The translations under genes and the position numbers were made by a program. A stretch of DNA of 64,000 nucleotides. It comes from Limanda limanda. Taxonomy: Eukaryota > Chordata > Actinopteri > Pleuronectiformes > Pleuronectidae. This document shows positions 60,290 through 64,000 of this stretch, piece by piece. The notes under the pieces are model-generated. The model ran no database searches and was not told the origin of the DNA. It saw nothing but the letters and a program-made list of their open reading frames with translations. The DNA is taken from NCBI RefSeq assembly GCF_963576545.1, contig NC_083644.1, positions 26,601,393 to 26,665,392 on the forward strand, written 5' to 3'. Each line of letters begins with the position of its first letter. Within the stretch, counting starts at the first letter, position 1.

Positions 60290-60540
60290 ATCTACTAGTT
60301 CCACATTTTCCAAAACGAACAAAATTGCACACATAAATGCCACACCCCTAAACATCTTTGATTCTTTTCATCAAGGTCATTTCATTAACTGCAGCAAATG
60401 CTCTAGAGCTGCACCAAATGTAATGTTCTTTTCACTGATCCATACCACAGCCTTCCACCAAGTTTTGTTGTTATGTGTCCTGTAGTCTTTGAGTAATCCT
60501 GCCAACTAACAGACAAACAAACAGACAAACAAATGCAATA
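60290..60540 (+). repeat. Old teleost retroposon-like repeat
   Basis: CTCTAGAGCTGCACCAAATG, TGTTCTTTTCACTGATCCAT, CACCAAGTTTTGTTG, GTAGTCTTTGAGTAATCCTG and a tail of ACAAACAGACAAAC units match the body and tail of a frequent fish repeat that ends in (ACAA)n, suggesting retroposition. Confidence 0.55.
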
Positions 60541-61370
60541 GCTAGCCCACACATGTGATGCTCAGCTGAAACCTAAGTGAAAAAGAAAACATAAAAGCAA
60601 TACCAGTGCAACTAAGTCATTCCAATTAAATTTCCCTGAAGCAAATTCTGCAACTCTTACCAAGCTAATAATATTACGTTTATCTCAACTGTATGAAGGT
60701 TTTAAGCCTTTAGTTTGATGTTGTTGCATTGGATTTCACATATAAGTGAATTACACTTAGCAGCTTTTGCTTTAACTGTATGCAGTATAACTGCATATCC
60801 CCTCCTCTGTATTCACTGGTCGTGTTTTCTACTGGGACACTGCTGCTGAACCAAGATATTGGATAATCTTCATTTAAACTCGATTTGCATGAATGACTGT
60901 GATTAGAAAAAACAACTACCACCACTGAGCAATCTAATTTGCAGGCAAGTATACGATTGGACAAGCAATGACTGTCCACCTTGTATCCATAAGTAAACAA
61001 GTTTAAACAATGTACAGTAGTTTCTCCCATGGTCAATGCTTTAAAAAAATACTACACTGCTGCTCACTATAGATGAAGCCATTAAATAATGTAAATTAGT
61101 AAGTACATGGTTCTGTCTGTAGCAGGAATGTGGACTATGTATAGTAATACATCCGGTATTTGTCTGCATGTTGTGATGAGGGAGCTCAACCCAGGAATCA
61201 CTTTAGCAGTGGATCTGTGTTCCTACCCGATTTGGTCACAAGCTCTGGATCTGTAGTAAGACATGATTGCGACAAACAAAATATTATTTTTCAAATTCGA
61301 GAATAATGTCAGTTCTATATTTAAAGCTGCAGAAGTCTTTTGAGTTGTTGGAGGACTGGATCCAATCCCA

Positions 61371-61840
61371 GCTGTTGTTGCTGGGAGGTAGGGCACACCC
61401 TGAAGGCCGGCACATGGTTTTGCAACTGCGGCTGCGGCTTTTCACGCAGTTGTGTCGATGGACTCGTTGTAATTTATGGTTCTCCAAGGGTTACGCGTGT
61501 TGCAAAGCAATTCACCGCCTGAACACTAGGTGGAGTAACGTTTTTTGTCGAAGACGACCTTAAAGACCAATTCTTTGTGTGTGGCAGTTGTTGTCGACTG
61601 TTTATTTACTTGATAACGACCTCATAAACTGACCATGACTTTCAGCCATGTGAATAAAAAAATCGAACTGTTGCAATACTTATTTGGTGTTTCATTTACA
61701 TACAAGTTGCAAAATAAGTAACCTTGTCGTAGTTGGACTTCTCTGCATGTCGTTGGACTGTTGGAGGAAGCTACAGTGCCGTAGGAAACCCAAGCAGACA
61801 CAACGAGAACATACAAACTCCATACGGAATTACCTTGCTA
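61371..61840 (+). repeat. Degraded teleost repeat split by a MITE relic
   Basis: GGGAGGTAGGGCACACCCTG (about 61384) and TGGACTGTTGGAGGAAGC...GAGAACATACAAACTCCATA (about 61757-61825) are two parts of one familiar fish repeat (GGGGTACACCCTGGACAGG ... GGACTGTGGGAGGAA...GAGAACATGCAAACTCC). Between them sits 61455-61612, related to the Harbinger-like MITEs. Confidence 0.5.
61455..61612 (+). mobile_element. Diverged relic of the Harbinger-like MITE
   Basis: CAAAGCAATTCACCGCCTGA, ACACTAGGTGGAGTAACG and GTCGACTGTTTATTTACTTG parallel ACAATTCACCGCCAGAACAG, TAGGTGGCGCAACG and CCACGCTGTTTATTTACTTA of copy 1. The CTCF-like core has decayed to ACACTAGGTGGAGT (61523-61536). Confidence 0.5.
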
Positions 61841-62551
61841 TAGGAATCCATATTTGTATGTATATATGATTTTCAAGCTCTTTGGGATAGTTTGTTTTAC
61901 ACCTGGTATTTATTCTGATCTACCTAAGCTTTATGATGGTCACCTGAAGTCCAGTCAGACCTCATGCACATCTCTGGCTCTCTGACTGTCATAGCTTTGG
62001 TAAAGCCATGTTTACAAGAAAAAAGAATACTCTGGACTCATAGTTCCTGCAGACAACAGCGTTTCCACCACTGTCTAAAGACCATGGAAGATTAGGAAAA
62101 TTAGGAGAATTATCCGGCATTACACGCCCAACTCCAATGATTCATATTATTCAATAAAAGTACCACCCACCAAGCAAGGACTTTTAATTTGAATGAAGAT
62201 TTCCTTGGAACTCAATTACACCCAGATCTCTGAAGTGGAAACGCACCAAAATTCTGTAAAGGTTCCAAGTTCCTGGCTGTATATGCTGTATTTACATATG
62301 TAAATGTTTCTAAAACCAAATGAAAGTTCAATTTAAGATTGTCAACCATACAGTGTGAGTATGCAAAATAATTTCTCTTGGCTGTTATATTCTCTGTGGA
62401 AAAGATAAGAACAAAGATTAAAAGAGCATTATTTCTGTGTTGGATGATGGATAAATATATCTTAACCTTTCACCCTTGTTTTCATGAGAACGAGGTTTTA
62501 GAAAATATAGAGCTCTTCAAAGAAATGGAGGTCAGCTCAGCATAGGGCATG

Positions 62552-62596
62552 TCCTCAACCCTTCAAAGGCCCATGCTGCCTTTGAAGGGTTGAGGA
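62552..62596. repeat. Perfect 19-bp inverted repeat, 7-nt loop
   Basis: TCCTCAACCCTTCAAAGGC and GCCTTTGAAGGGTTGAGGA are separated by CCATGCT. The flanks do not extend the stem. Confidence 0.9.
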
Positions 62597-64000
62597 AAAC
62601 GATTTAAAAAAGAGCTTCAACTTAAGTCACAAAGTGGGATCATATCCAGAGATAAACTATCGTTCCATCAGCTAAAGAGAAGATTCAAAGGCAGGACGTC
62701 TCTTCTCCATTACCTCTCAAAGCAGACACAGGACATTAGAGGAAAGTGTTGGAGGGGGAAGAACATCAACAGATGTGAGGAGTGTGTTCTAGAGAGAGAA
62801 TTATAAAAAAGAGAGGTGTAAAAAAAACGAGTTGAAATAAGAGGACAGAGAGAATAAGCAAGTGCCCAGGGAGAGGAGGAGTGAGCGAGAGCAGAGAGAA
62901 TGGGTAATTTCAGCGTGTCGTGCCACACCGGGGATCAATATTTAATTTCTCTGTCTGCTATGATAAGAAGGGTGTGAAATCATCTTGAGTTCTCAGCCAT
63001 ACCACTCAGTAACTCTCAATCTCCAAAATTGTATGTGTTACAGTGACCATGTCAAATCAAATGAAGTTTCTATTCAACTAAACTGTAACACCAAAAAGAT
63101 TTTGTACGAAACCAACTGCGACCAGATTATGTGAAGCAAAAACAATGTGGATTGCTCCCTGGTGGCTGGCTGCGGTATCAGTCTTAAACCTTCACCCCAA
63201 TGCAAGTTCTAATAACTTAATTATTGCATTAAAAACGTGGTGAAACATCATGATTGAGAGCTGAGACTGACGCACAATTGGTGGAGTGTCTCAAGCGGAC
63301 ATCTATACTGCAGCTCACCACCAAGATCACTACTGCAAAGACTCATTTGTGTAAGATTGCATGATTGATTGAAAGGAGAGTTGACTAACAAGGATAATGT
63401 GATTTTAAAAGATGGTAAAAAATCTGGTGTAATCTGTCACACTGGTGTTGTCATGAGTTTATTACCTGTTGGGAGTATTACCACACTGAGGCATTCCTCG
63501 TGAAGACGGGTCATCTATCATCTGTATGCAGTCTATGGTGGATATACATTTATATCAATATCAATGTAATCACAGCCTTTGCCTTTTGCCCAATCACCAT
63601 CTTTCTGTCGCCTTAACCAAAGCACTTTTGTTGCCTAAACCAAAGACAGGACTCCGGATGGGAACCCCAGTTCTGGTGGAACAGTTGTGTGCTGTGTACA
63701 CCCACAATCTACAGCAGCCATCCTCCTGCTATCCCTGCTGCTGTTAGTAAATGTAGCATGTCATTCAAAAAATATGCCGTCTCTGAATATAATCCAGCCA
63801 GTGATTAAGTTTTCTACATTTACTACATTTGCTCCTAGTGTAGTTGTAGAGAAACATAATTGACAATATTCTGAAGGATTTACACTTAAAAGCTTGAAAC
63901 TAGACAATCATCTGGAGAGAGAAAATTGAGTGTATTTCCACTTGAAAGAGGCTGTGTTTGTGTTAAGTTTTGGTTTGAGATTTTTTAATGAAAAACACAC

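Larger units (their letters stand above)
55755..64000. other. 5' intron of NAALADL2-like gene (window end)
   Basis: No further exon was recognised on the minus strand up to the window edge, so the preceding exon lies beyond 64000. Contents are old teleost repeats (56380-56760, 60290-60540, 61371-61840), a C-rich tract near 58260, a perfect hairpin (62552-62596) and a purine-rich block (about 62690-62915). The rest is unassigned. Confidence 0.5.

Overview
The window reads as vertebrate nuclear DNA, most likely from a percomorph-type teleost. It is AT-rich and intron-like, with long microsatellites, a tRNA-derived SINE family, hAT, PIF/Harbinger-like, Tc1/mariner and TTAA-target DNA transposons, and an L2-type LINE 3' end. 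There are no prokaryotic-style genes, operons or CRISPR arrays. Most open frames longer than 60 codons are chance frames or lie in repeats.

Only two pieces of host coding sequence are recognisable, both on the minus strand. A 147-bp exon (54926-55072, 49 codons) and a 90-bp exon (11707-11796, 30 codons) have good AG/GT splice sites, are both phase 0, and join in frame. Their joined peptide resembles the C-terminal half of the glutamate carboxypeptidase II / transferrin-receptor family, and best matches NAALADL2 as I remember it. A 43,129-bp intron separates them. About two thirds of the window is therefore one intron of this gene, and the rest is the introns on either side. NAALADL2 is known for very large introns in other vertebrates.

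Layout, left to right. (a) 1-11706, intron 3' of the 90-bp exon: a MADF-domain-bearing transposon relic with a minisatellite end (487-1192), microsatellites, a complete hAT deletion derivative with a perfect 8-bp target-site duplication (TSD) (7638-8723), and a TTAA-type element. (b) 11797-19120: a SINE, a Tc1/mariner fossil, and a two-copy repeat whose first copy was hit by a probable solo LTR (15465-16088) and then by a TAGCCTG-ended element carrying a helicase-like frame (16103-17110). (c) 19121-30400: mostly plain intron, with a Charlie-like hAT (23529-24359) nested in a TTAA element. (d) 30400-47300: two copies of a Harbinger-like MITE with TAA/TTA TSDs, each carrying a strong CTCF-like motif; an L2 3' end; a SINE; and a hAT element (46039-47286) that contains a broken histone H3 sequence, itself split by a second copy of the MADF-family transposon. 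(e) 47300-54925: a 2-kb hAT (50566-52564) with a nested repeat. (f) 55073-64000, 5' intron: a 270-bp TCTG/TCTA array 413 bp from the acceptor of the 147-bp exon, several old teleost repeats, and a perfect 19-bp hairpin.

The most unusual object is the histone H3 relic inside a precisely bounded hAT transposon. Family names rest on memory of consensus sequences and motifs; no database search was possible.
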